NCBI GenBank assembly: GCA_950096615.1 | Contig: CATNCP010000013.1 | Location: forward strand, 1 to 62,651 | DNA: 62,651 bases | Source of the DNA: an uncultured Kangiella sp. | Lineage (GTDB): Bacteria; Pseudomonadota; Gammaproteobacteria; Enterobacterales; Kangiellaceae | Direction of reading: 5' to 3' | Shown here: positions 8,396 through 17,150 of the stretch, one piece after another | How positions within the stretch are numbered: position 1 is the first letter of the stretch | Layout of the letters: each line of letters begins with the position of its first letter | Program-made: the position numbers and the translations under genes | The notes under the pieces: model-generated | What the model saw: the letters and a program-made list of their open reading frames with translations, nothing else | What the model was told of the DNA's origin: nothing | The model's database searches: none

Positions 8396-9451
8396 CTAGA
8401 TATTACTTTTTACTTCTGACTGTATAGTCTTAGCGAAGTTGACCATCTTTTCAAGGGGAATCAATGCTTTTTCTGCCAACGCTTCGTCAACAAAAATTTC
8501 TTTATCACTGCCTTCGAAAACTTCAGACAAGACATGCAAGGCATTCATCTTCATCCAAGGGCAATGTGCACAGCTACGGCAAGTCGCCCCCTCACCCGCA
8601 GTAGGAGCGATGATCAGCTCTTTGTCCGGCGCCTGCTGTTGCATCTTATAGAAAATCCCTTTGTCAGTAGCGACAATCATTTTACTCTGAGGCAACTCGT
8701 TCGCAGCTTTGATAATTTGTGAGGTAGAGCCCACAAAGTCGGCTAAGTCTACAATTTCTTGAGGTGATTCTGGGTGGACCAATACTGCTGCATCTGGATG
8801 CAACGCCATGGTCTGTTTTAAGGCATTCGTTTTAAACTCATCATGCACAATACAAGCTCCTTGCCATAACAGCATGTCGGCACCTGTTTTTTGCTGAATA
8901 TAACGACCAAGGTGCTTATCTGGCCCCCAGATAATTTTCTTTCCTTCGTCTGCTAGGTGCTCTAAGACATCTACAGCAATACTCGAAGTCACTACCCAGT
9001 CAGCACGAGCCTTGACTGCCGCAGAAGTATTGGCATAAACCACGACTTCTCTGTCTGGATGCTGATCGCAGAACTCACTAAACTCTTTAATCGGGCACCC
9101 TAAATCTAATGAGCAGGTTGCTTCTAATGTTGGCATTAAAATCCGCTTTTCGGGGCTTAAGATCTTTGCCGTTTCTCCCATGAACTTTACGCCAGCAATA
9201 ATGATAGTTTCTGCATCATGACGGGCGCCAAATTTTGCCATTTCAAGCGAATCACCAACAAAGCCGCCGGTTTCCTCAGCTAATGCCTGAATATCAGGAT
9301 CAGTATAGTAATGGGCAATTAACACCGCATTATGCTGCTCTAGCAAAGCTTTGACTTTTGCTATATGGTTATCTTTTTGTTCAGGGCTTAATTCAAGCGG
9401 TGGTTTCGGGAATGGAACATCAATGTCCATTGAGGTAATTACGTTGGTCAT
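8396..9451 (-). CDS. nadA: Quinolinate synthase
   Basis: Condenses iminoaspartate with dihydroxyacetone phosphate to quinolinate in NAD synthesis, using a [4Fe-4S] cluster. From the ATG at 9451 the protein is 351 aa, and its cysteines fall at 113, 200 and 297, the E. coli cluster ligand positions, with C291-xx-C294-xx-C297 intact. [10 protein letters not shown] and [11 protein letters not shown] are family landmarks. A TTG at 9460 would add three residues, but ATG matches the family numbering. The Shine-Dalgarno sequence is weak. The upstream region holds two copies of a 12-bp sequence that may be an operator. Confidence 0.95.
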   Translation of the reverse strand: MTNVITSMDIDVPFPKPPLELSPEQKDNHIAKVKALLEQHNAVLIAHYYTDPDIQALAEETGGFVGDSLEMAKFGARHDAETIIIAGVKFMGETAKILSPEKRILMPTLEATCSLDLGCPIKEFSEFCDQHPDREVVVYANTSAAVKARADWVVTSSIAVDVLEHLADEGKKIIWGPDKHLGRYIQQKTGADMLLWQGACIVHDEFKTNALKQTMALHPDAAVLVHPESPQEIVDLADFVGSTSQIIKAANELPQSKMIVATDKGIFYKMQQQAPDKELIIAPTAGEGATCRSCAHCPWMKMNALHVLSEVFEGSDKEIFVDEALAEKALIPLEKMVNFAKTIQSEVKSNI

Positions 9452-9464
9452 CGCTACCAATAAG

Positions 9465-9528
9465 TCTTAGATCGTTAGAGCATTATATAACACTTACTGG
9501 ATAACTGATAAGTAATTCTTAGATCGTT
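9465..9528. promoter_or_regulatory. Pair of 12-bp direct repeats upstream of nadA
   Basis: TCTTAGATCGTT occurs at 9465-9476 and again at 9517-9528, 52 bp apart start to start, about five helical turns. The first copy lies 14 bp before the nadA ATG. The position suggests an operator pair. No known NAD regulator site is assigned. Confidence 0.4.
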
Positions 9529-9552
9529 GATTTATAAAGCATAATGTTAGTG

Positions 9553-9590
9553 AAAAAACTATGCCACTCTTAACTCGGTAGAGAGTGGCA
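9553..9590 (-). terminator. Intrinsic terminator of the giant repeat protein gene
   Basis: TGCCACTCT (9562-9570) and AGAGTGGCA (9582-9590) give a 9 bp stem with an 11-nt loop. On the minus strand it is followed after three bases by TTTTTT. Confidence 0.82.
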
Positions 9591-9607
9591 CAATCTCGCC
9601 ATTTCTT

Positions 9608-12600
9608 TTAAAAGCGATATCCATAACTAAGAGTCATCGCTCTTAAGTCTTCTGATAAACTCTCAAACTCAAAGCGTAAATGGCCACTTTCGGTTAATTG
9701 CCAATCCACCCCAGCACCTATGGATAGTTGTATGGAGCCTTCATCTGATAAGTTTATCAAATTACTTGTGGCCTCTGTATTTATATTTGAGCCACCTACT
9801 TTAATAAAGAAGTCACCCCCACCCTCTAACTGTAATAACCTATAATTTATGTAGAAACTTGATGCCTTATACTCAATATTCGGAGCAGCGAAAAGTGTCG
9901 TAAAAACTGGGTTATCATGGGTTGTACGAACATGACCAGCATCGGTATAGTTGCCTTCTAGGATCCAGTCATCACTTAAAATGTAACCTAAAACAACTTT
10001 ATAACCCTCTCCTTGTTTATCCGATGCATACCAACCGTTCGAGCTGCCTTGAGGTTCAAACATAGCTTTTGTATAACCGACATAGGCTAAGAAGTTATCC
10101 TCTGCTTTTACCGGCATCAACATGAAACTTAGACAAAAAAGCAATAGAGCTTTTTGCCCAACCATCCCTTTTCTAATGAGGACTAACGTCATTAAAGTCA
10201 CAAGGAGCATTAAGCCTGTACTACCGCCACCCGTTGACGTTTCAATTGAATTACCATCAGCTCGCTCTAAATGGTCTGACACCCCATTCCCGTCAAAATC
10301 ACCGTTTTCGTCAGAGTCTGCAATTCCATCGTTATCGCTATCAGAGTCTTGGAAATCTTTTTGTGAGTCTCCATCGGTATCGGGCACAGGCAAAGCTTGT
10401 CCATTGACGCCACCTTGAACAAATGCATCAACCGAGTCTAATAACCCATCATTGTCTATATCAACTAGAAGGTCTATGACACCGTCTGTATTTGCATCAA
10501 GAGAAGCGCTAGCCCCTGCTTCAATGATATCTAATATAGTGTCATTGTCACTATCCAGATCATGGTAATCATACTCAGAGTCACCGTCGGTATTGGTTAC
10601 ATTGATATCAACGACATCGTCATATCCATTACCATCGTTATCAATGAAGTTATCGATCATACCGTTTGAGTCAATATCATCGCCTTCAGACTCGATAACA
10701 TCTGGGATACCATCATTATCACTATCAAGATCTAGGTGGTCATAAACGCCGTCAGAATCATAATCTAGAGGTGCGATAACTAAGTCATCTACTAAGCCAT
10801 TGCTATCCACATCAGAAAACACCTCAAGAACGCCATCATTATTTGAATCTAAGCCGGTAGCCTCAAAAGCATCGGACATACTATCGTTATCGCTGTCTAA
10901 GTCTAAATAATCACTAACGCCATCGCCATCGGTGTCTAGCAGGTCGGTCATAGCATCATCATGATGTCCATCATTATTCCAGTCAGAATAATTATCAACC
11001 AAACCGTCTAAGTCCTCGTCAGCGTGGCCAGATTCCACAGCATCCGTCACACTATCATTATCACTATCGAGGTCTAATCGGTTAGCGATCCCGTCGTCAT
11101 CAGTATCAACAGCTGTTTCTGTTTCATCAAGAACCCCATCGTTATCACTATCCAAGTCTATGAAATCAGAATGACCATCATTATCTGTATCTACCACACC
11201 TTCTTCAGTATCACTGATACCATCATCGTCAGAGTCAGTATCAAGATAGTTAGGTAAGGCGTCACCATCAAAATCTGCATTGGTTTCAGCCTGATCATCA
11301 ATTCCATCACCATCAGAGTCGGCATCTAAGTAGTCTGGAATACCATCATTATCGAAGTCTGTTGAGCCCTCAAACTCATCAGAAATCCCATCACCGTCGC
11401 TATCATCGTCTAAATGGTTTGGAACTCCATCGTTATCACTATCACTAGGCTCAAACTGGTCATCGACACCATTATTATTATGGTCCAAACCACCAGTTTC
11501 ATCGACATCAATCGCATCATCAATGCCGTCGCCATCACTGTCTAGCCCTGAGCTTGGGATATCGGTCAAGTTCTCGTCACTGTCTGAGATACCATCGCCA
11601 TCAGAGTCTGTATCTAGTGAGTCAGGGATACCGTCGTTGTCAGTATCACCATTGCCCTCTAAGACATCAGGAATGCCGTCATCATCACTATCGTTAATAA
11701 TAAGCAGAGTGAAATTAGCTTGACTCATATTACCAGCCAAGTCTGTAGTGCTTGCCGTTAAGCTATAGCTACCATCTGTAAACGAGGCAGTAGCTGTACA
11801 ACTCCATACCCCACCAGCAACCACTGCATTACACACTAACGATGCTCCACTTCTTGTAACAGCAACCGTGCTGCCATCAGGCTGGTCAGTTGTTCCTGAG
11901 AAGGTAGGTATAAAACTTGCCACAGGACCGATATTATTAGCAGTTAATATCGGTGCGGTTAAATCAATAATAAACTCACTGATTACTAATGCTGAAGAGT
12001 CATTTCCTGCCGCATCGGTAACCAATATACTGCAACTGTTGTAGGTTCCTTCAGCTAGAGAATCAAAAGTTAAACTGTTGTCACCAACGGTCGCATTTGC
12101 AGATGTCGAATTACAAGCGCCATTGTAAGTAATAGCTCCAGACTCATTAGTGTTGAAAGTATAGCTTGGCGCTTGGATATTGCTAGGGGTGGGTACTGCC
12201 AACACTTCAGTCAAACTTGGAGCGGTTACATCAATTGTGAATGTAGAAATTCTCAGCACGTTTGAAGCGTTACCCGCTGTATCAGTCACAGTAACCCCAC
12301 AATCACTGTACTCCCCTTCAGTCAGAGCTGTTAACGTAATAAGGTTATCACCAGCAGTTGCGTTAGCTGTAGCGGAGCTACAAGCTCCTGAGTAACTAAT
12401 TGAGCCTGCTTCATCAGAATTAAAAGTATAGCTTGGTGATGTGTTATTGGTCGGCGTTGGAATTGCAGTAACTTCGGATAAACTTGGTGCTTGCCCGTCA
12501 TAATTCACCGAAATTACGTTTGATGCCAAGGTGCCGTTACCATTACCATCTCTAGCGCTATTTTCGGGAAGTTCAACGGTCACAAGCCCAGTGCTTACAG

Positions 12601-15600
12601 GTGATATTGTGGCGATATAAGAATCACCTGTACCTGTTAAGCTGGTAACCACCCCATTTGCAACAATAACATCAGATATATCAAAATCACTGACATTAGC
12701 ACTAAATTCAATGTCTACTGAAAAGCTAGTTGCATTAGTCGGAGATATCACAGACGTCGTTATATCTGTAGTGGTCAATGGGACAACTGGCGGCGTAACA
12801 ATTGCTAAAGTATCTACAGCATCTTGCGAATCAATAGCTACTCCAGATACTGTTGCTGAAGCATCCTGTGTATCGTTATAACTACCATCCGCAGCCCCAA
12901 CTGGTACCTGTAAAGCTACTGTGAAGCTACACGTTGCACCAGGAGTTAAACTCCCACCACTTAAAGTAACATCATTTCCAGAAACATTAGTAAGGCTTGA
13001 GCCAGTTCCACAAACGTCATTCAAAGGAAGTCCGATAGGAGTTAAAGAACTTAGTGTGTTGTTAAGATCATCTGTCAGAGAAATAGCTGACATATTGTTA
13101 ACCAGATCATTATTAGTCACTGTATAATTAAGGTTAACAATATCTCCCGGCGCTACTGGATCATTTTGGTAGTCTATCTCTAACACTAGCGGTGTGAAAA
13201 TTTCTAGCAGGTCTATAGCTGGTGGTAATGAAACCCCAGAGCCATTAATTGATGCAGAAAGGTTGCTCGTCACATTTGTATACCCTCCAATATCTGCGCT
13301 TGCAGGTATACTCAATGTCAGCTCAAATGAGCAACTAGCTCCGGCATTTACTGTTCCACCACTGTAGAACAAGAAACCAGCTCCAAAAGCATTTAAGCTA
13401 CCACCACAAGCACTAATAGGAAGAGCTGATGACGGAACCATTCCTGGTATAACTCTGTTTAAATCATCGGAAAAAGAGATGTTGGTAGCATCATCAGTTG
13501 GGGACTGGTTATCCAGAGTAAACCTCAAAATGGTTTCACCACCTGCAATAGCAGGGTCATCAATAAATTCTTTACTGAAGATCAAACCAGCGACAGTAAT
13601 ATCTGCAGTCGCAGAGTTTGTACGTGTAGAAGAACCAGCAACGTCTGCAGTGACCTCTGATGTGGTGCTGGAATAAACTCCAGCATTCGCTGTTCCTGGA
13701 ACACTAACGGTCACACCAAAAGTACACGAATCACCCGAAGCTAACGAAGCTCCCGTCAGGCTCAACGTTGAAGTACCTGATAAAACTGAGCCAGTTCCAC
13801 AAACATCATTCAATGGCAAACCAGCAGCAGTCATACCCGGTAAAACAAGGTCCAAGTCATTCGAAAAGGCGATATTAGAGGCTGCCTGGCTTTGCTCCCC
13901 GAGGTTAGATAATACGAATTCAAGAGTAACCGTGTCACCTGGCAACACAGGCGAGTCGCTGAAGCTCATCGACAAACTTGGGCCAGCAACAACTGCCATA
14001 GGCTCAGTAAGTGTAGAAGCTTGCCTAGTAGACCCATCAACTGTCGCAGAAAGAGTCTTTTGCTCAAAGTTATAAGTCCCTGACGAAAAGTCCAACGGTA
14101 TATCAACTTCAATTGTGAAGGTACAAGAGTCACCAGCCGCACCTTCGGGAGCTAAAGTGCCACCTGCCATCATCATGCCTTGCTCGTTAAAGCCCGTTGA
14201 CACCAAACTAAATGTAGAGCCTGCACCACAGGAGTCGTTAGCTGGCAGGGTTGCCGAAACTGGGAATGGGAAAACAGCAGATAAGTTTTCGGTGAAAGTC
14301 ACATCAGTAGCAGACGACGTTGCGCTGCTGTTTGTCACAGTATATTCAATACTAGCAACACCACCTGTTGTTACAGGTTGGTTCAATACACCCCCAGCCA
14401 TTACTGGAACAGGCGAAACCGCTAGAATATCAGAGCTAGCATCTGAGCTAATACTGTTTCCGTCTAGTTCGAAGGAGACGGTGCTAGTCGTATTTAAGTA
14501 TTGCCCAGGAGTAGCTCCAGCGGGTACTTGAAGCTCCGCGGTGACCAAGCAGTCAGCCCCAGGAGACAAAGTCCCACCAGAAAATATAAGCGTCGATGTT
14601 CCTATTCCGCTAGCCGAACCTGAGCAATTGTTCGTGATACCAGTAATGGTCAATCCAGCAAGAGAAGCATTTAAATCATTATTAAAACTGATGTTAGTGG
14701 CTACAGCGGAGCGCTCAAGGTTAGTTAACTTATAATCTAAGGTTACTGAGCTTCCTGGGGCTACGGGATCATCTTTAAAGTTGATGTCTAAAACACTTTT
14801 TTCAACTGATAAAACAGCATTGGCCTTACCTGACGGCAAATTGTTAGCGTTTAACGCTGCAGAATTAGAAAAGCGTTTAGTCGCTGTAGAGGTTACGTCA
14901 ACTGAAACGGTACATACTGCGCCAGCAGCTAGAGCTGGGAATGTGCCAAAACCATTGGCAAACAAATTTATAGAAGTACTATTAGGCTCTGCCGTCAGAT
15001 TCGGCGGAATGGTTGCAGTACCACAATCTGTTGTGGCATTAGGAGTGCTAGCAATCAATAAAGCGTTTGGTAAAGTGTTTCTAAAATCTAAACTATTAAC
15101 ACTTGCTGGGTTTAAACTATTGTCAATGGTGTAAGTCAATGTCGAGGTCTGCCCAGGCTCTATAACTGAAGGGCTAAAGCTCATCAAAAAACCAGGTCTT
15201 TCAGCATGCACTGTCAAATCACTCGAAGCAGTACCGCTATTACCAAGACTAGAGTTTAAGTCACCTGAAACAAACATATGGGTTTCTGGTGTACCTGCAG
15301 CAGGCGATAAGCTTGTTATTACGTCAACGCTAATAGTACAACTTCTATTACTCCCTAAACGTCCATTCTCAAAACTAAGAGAGCTCCCTCCACTAACTGC
15401 CGTAACGATACCATTATTACAAGTGTTCGTAAGGTTAATACCATCAGCAAATGTCAAACCAGAAGGAAGCGTAGCAGTGAAGTTCAACTCCTCAGCAAGC
15501 TCTTGATCGGTTTGAATTATAAAAGTCAGTGTCGATCCGCTTTGGGGACCGATGGCATTCGGAGTGAAATTTGCATCGAAGGTTGGTGGAGCAGCATGTG

Positions 15601-15712
15601 CATTGAGTGTGAAGAAGCAAAAAAAGATAAAAGATAAGGATAAAAGGTTGAATTTACGTCCACCAAACCAACCTGAAAAGTTTTTTTGTATGTATTGCAC
15701 AGTGCTAAACAT
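9608..15712 (-). CDS. Giant secreted repeat protein with anchor-like segment and in-frame outer-membrane beta-barrel
   Basis: About 2034 aa from the ATG at 15712, which has GGGGA upstream; an ATG at 15724 lacks one. Domain order: signal peptide ending LNAHA; seven DUF11-like repeats of about 130 aa (openings such as DPVAPG and SPVLPGDTVTLEF), to about residue 980; a Bap-type Ig-like domain; two near-identical Ig-like repeats; a further Ig-like domain; then about 1335-1830 of Asp-rich thrombospondin type 3 repeats (DSDGDGI, DSDNDGI) that should bind calcium. Next comes TGGGSTG plus a hydrophobic helix and RK, like a GlyGly-CTERM anchor. Without a stop this continues into a signal-like segment (cleavage after PVKA) and an 8-strand-like barrel of about 165 aa ending YGYRF. 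Probably surface-exposed; adhesion is inference. Confidence 0.8.
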   Translation of the reverse strand: MFSTVQYIQKNFSGWFGGRKFNLLSLSFIFFCFFTLNAHAAPPTFDANFTPNAIGPQSGSTLTFIIQTDQELAEELNFTATLPSGLTFADGINLTNTCNNGIVTAVSGGSSLSFENGRLGSNRSCTISVDVITSLSPAAGTPETHMFVSGDLNSSLGNSGTASSDLTVHAERPGFLMSFSPSVIEPGQTSTLTYTIDNSLNPASVNSLDFRNTLPNALLIASTPNATTDCGTATIPPNLTAEPNSTSINLFANGFGTFPALAAGAVCTVSVDVTSTATKRFSNSAALNANNLPSGKANAVLSVEKSVLDINFKDDPVAPGSSVTLDYKLTNLERSAVATNISFNNDLNASLAGLTITGITNNCSGSASGIGTSTLIFSGGTLSPGADCLVTAELQVPAGATPGQYLNTTSTVSFELDGNSISSDASSDILAVSPVPVMAGGVLNQPVTTGGVASIEYTVTNSSATSSATDVTFTENLSAVFPFPVSATLPANDSCGAGSTFSLVSTGFNEQGMMMAGGTLAPEGAAGDSCTFTIEVDIPLDFSSGTYNFEQKTLSATVDGSTRQASTLTEPMAVVAGPSLSMSFSDSPVLPGDTVTLEFVLSNLGEQSQAASNIAFSNDLDLVLPGMTAAGLPLNDVCGTGSVLSGTSTLSLTGASLASGDSCTFGVTVSVPGTANAGVYSSTTSEVTADVAGSSTRTNSATADITVAGLIFSKEFIDDPAIAGGETILRFTLDNQSPTDDATNISFSDDLNRVIPGMVPSSALPISACGGSLNAFGAGFLFYSGGTVNAGASCSFELTLSIPASADIGGYTNVTSNLSASINGSGVSLPPAIDLLEIFTPLVLEIDYQNDPVAPGDIVNLNYTVTNNDLVNNMSAISLTDDLNNTLSSLTPIGLPLNDVCGTGSSLTNVSGNDVTLSGGSLTPGATCSFTVALQVPVGAADGSYNDTQDASATVSGVAIDSQDAVDTLAIVTPPVVPLTTTDITTSVISPTNATSFSVDIEFSANVSDFDISDVIVANGVVTSLTGTGDSYIATISPVSTGLVTVELPENSARDGNGNGTLASNVISVNYDGQAPSLSEVTAIPTPTNNTSPSYTFNSDEAGSISYSGACSSATANATAGDNLITLTALTEGEYSDCGVTVTDTAGNASNVLRISTFTIDVTAPSLTEVLAVPTPSNIQAPSYTFNTNESGAITYNGACNSTSANATVGDNSLTFDSLAEGTYNSCSILVTDAAGNDSSALVISEFIIDLTAPILTANNIGPVASFIPTFSGTTDQPDGSTVAVTRSGASLVCNAVVAGGVWSCTATASFTDGSYSLTASTTDLAGNMSQANFTLLIINDSDDDGIPDVLEGNGDTDNDGIPDSLDTDSDGDGISDSDENLTDIPSSGLDSDGDGIDDAIDVDETGGLDHNNNGVDDQFEPSDSDNDGVPNHLDDDSDGDGISDEFEGSTDFDNDGIPDYLDADSDGDGIDDQAETNADFDGDALPNYLDTDSDDDGISDTEEGVVDTDNDGHSDFIDLDSDNDGVLDETETAVDTDDDGIANRLDLDSDNDSVTDAVESGHADEDLDGLVDNYSDWNNDGHHDDAMTDLLDTDGDGVSDYLDLDSDNDSMSDAFEATGLDSNNDGVLEVFSDVDSNGLVDDLVIAPLDYDSDGVYDHLDLDSDNDGIPDVIESEGDDIDSNGMIDNFIDNDGNGYDDVVDINVTNTDGDSEYDYHDLDSDNDTILDIIEAGASASLDANTDGVIDLLVDIDNDGLLDSVDAFVQGGVNGQALPVPDTDGDSQKDFQDSDSDNDGIADSDENGDFDGNGVSDHLERADGNSIETSTGGGSTGLMLLVTLMTLVLIRKGMVGQKALLLFCLSFMLMPVKAEDNFLAYVGYTKAMFEPQGSSNGWYASDKQGEGYKVVLGYILSDDWILEGNYTDAGHVRTTHDNPVFTTLFAAPNIEYKASSFYINYRLLQLEGGGDFFIKVGGSNINTEATSNLINLSDEGSIQLSIGAGVDWQLTESGHLRFEFESLSEDLRAMTLSYGYRF

Positions 15713-15837
15713 TGGAGTCCCCATTTAATGATATTACTTCCTAGCGAGTCAAATTGTGTATATAAAAATTATTCTTATAGCCAACAACGTAAAATTGGCG
15801 CGCAATGTGAAGTGTACCTCTTTTTTTGGCAAAACAT

Positions 15838-15869
15838 CAATTCTTAATTGGTTGACAAAAAAGTCAACC
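15838..15869. repeat. Two adjacent inverted repeats
   Basis: CAATT-ctt-AATTG (15838-15850) is followed at once by GGTTGAC-aaaaaa-GTCAACC (15850-15869), sharing one G. They lie about 125-150 bp upstream of the giant protein start and just beside the terminator of the carboxypeptidase. No T-run follows, so an operator is more likely than a terminator. The function is unknown. Confidence 0.4.
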
Positions 15870-15870
15870 A

Positions 15871-15895
15871 TAAAAAAAGCGCCCGAAGGCGCTTT
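15871..15895 (-). terminator. Intrinsic terminator of the M14 carboxypeptidase gene
   Basis: AAAGCGCC (15876-15883), a TTCG loop on the minus strand and GGCGCTTT (15888-15895), followed on the minus strand by T-run. Confidence 0.85.
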
Positions 15896-15916
15896 ATAAA
15901 TCTAACACCCGGTGGC

Positions 15917-17044
15917 CTACCGTAACTTATCAATCAGCTGATAAAGTGGGTTCAGCAAGGTTTGTCCTAACACATAACTACGCTCACCTGACCACCCAGT
16001 TTCCGGATTAGGTAGATTAGCGTTCTCTTTAAAAGGCATTTCCAGCGTATATGACAAGCAATTAAACTCTTCACCTACCCATGCATTAGCAACGGTTAGG
16101 TTGGCTTTGCCAGGCTCATCTTTGTCGTAGCCAAACTTATCCTGAAAGTCTGGATTTACTGCCATTAAGATTGACTTAAACTCGTCTTCAAGTTCCTTGA
16201 TTTTTGAAGAGTAGCTTGGCACGCCCTCAGTACCAGCAACAAATACGTACGGTAGCGCTTCATCGCCATGTAAATCTAAATAGGCGTCAACGCCTGTCTG
16301 TTGCATTGTTTGGCGAACGTGATAAACCTCTGGGCTCTTCTCCAATGAAGGATTTTGCCACTCCCGATTTAAGTTAGCGCCGGCAGCATTCGAACGAAGG
16401 TTTCCACGATAACTACCGTCAACATTCATGTTTGGTACCACGTAAAAAACAGCTTTTTCAAGCAGGCTGCGTGATAGCGCATCGGTTGGATCAAGCAAAC
16501 GCTCAATCAAACCTTCAGCACACCACTCTGCCATAGTCTCTCCAGGGTGCTGGCGTGCGGTTATCCAGATTTTGCGCTCTTTAGACTCGTTGCCGATAAC
16601 CAACAAATCCATATCACGTCCATCTACCGTTTCGCCAATAATGCGTTGTTCACAGTCCTCTGATAGCTGAGCTACTTGAATCAAGTTTTGATGGCGCTCG
16701 TACGAATAAGGCTCAAAATATGAGAAGTATACGGTCGCTTGCTCAAACTGATGCTTGAACTTCAATGTTTTATCAGCAGTCAGCTCAGTTTCAACCCGAA
16801 ACCAGTACTGCCTATCGTATGAAGCCACTGCTTGGTAGTTTTCCCAGCCATCAACATAAGAACAGTCTTTAGCATTGAGAATTTCAAAGCCGTATTCTTT
16901 GCCAGCTTCGCCGTGAGCCTTGAAGTGAAACCACTGCTTGAACTCACTATTAGAGTCAGCTGGGATATTAAGTGTGATATTTGATGCATCATCTGTTGAT
17001 ACGACTTCGATATTACCGCTATCAAATGAACTATTTATTTTCAT
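15917..17044 (-). CDS. M14 family zinc carboxypeptidase, cytosolic carboxypeptidase type
   Basis: The 375 aa protein has an N-terminal beta-sandwich (about 1-125) followed by a metallocarboxypeptidase domain. Zinc ligands are His166 and Glu169 in HPGE and His259 in LDLHGDE. Asn/Arg substrate contacts are in GANLNREW near 223-229, and the catalytic Glu335 is in TLEMPF. This two-domain layout and the motif set match the M14B cytosolic carboxypeptidase group, whose bacterial members include a structurally studied Pseudomonas protein. No signal peptide is seen, so it is cytoplasmic. The physiological substrate is unknown; eukaryotic relatives trim C-terminal glutamates. It stands alone with its own terminator. 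Confidence 0.88.
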   Translation of the reverse strand: MKINSSFDSGNIEVVSTDDASNITLNIPADSNSEFKQWFHFKAHGEAGKEYGFEILNAKDCSYVDGWENYQAVASYDRQYWFRVETELTADKTLKFKHQFEQATVYFSYFEPYSYERHQNLIQVAQLSEDCEQRIIGETVDGRDMDLLVIGNESKERKIWITARQHPGETMAEWCAEGLIERLLDPTDALSRSLLEKAVFYVVPNMNVDGSYRGNLRSNAAGANLNREWQNPSLEKSPEVYHVRQTMQQTGVDAYLDLHGDEALPYVFVAGTEGVPSYSSKIKELEDEFKSILMAVNPDFQDKFGYDKDEPGKANLTVANAWVGEEFNCLSYTLEMPFKENANLPNPETGWSGERSYVLGQTLLNPLYQLIDKLR

Positions 17045-17107
17045 AGATCCTCAATATGCTTGTGCAAACCATTGAACATTAATGGAATATAATAACAATA
17101 TATTAAC

Positions 17108-17131
17108 AAAAAAGGGGCCAGCAGGCCCCTT
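17108..17131 (-). terminator. Intrinsic terminator of the TonB-C fusion gene
   Basis: GGGGCC (17114-17119), loop agca and GGCCCC (17124-17129) extend to AAGGGGCC/GGCCCCTT, with a T-run on the minus strand. Confidence 0.88.
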
Positions 17132-17150
17132 CCAGACTTAAACAGTTATT

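Noticed and set aside
9608-10165. Independent outer-membrane protein gene starting at the internal ATG 10165
   Set aside because: Possible, but AAAAGGG abuts the ATG with no spacing and no stop separates it from the upstream frame; kept as part of the long ORF and discussed as a finding.
12180-15134. Several open frames of 64-138 codons on the plus strand
   Set aside because: They mirror the repeat protein on the opposite strand, lack Shine-Dalgarno sequences and show low-complexity composition.
11700-15600. Repeats in the giant gene as a CRISPR or mobile element
   Set aside because: They are coding, in frame and diverged, with no spacers or terminal inverted repeats.
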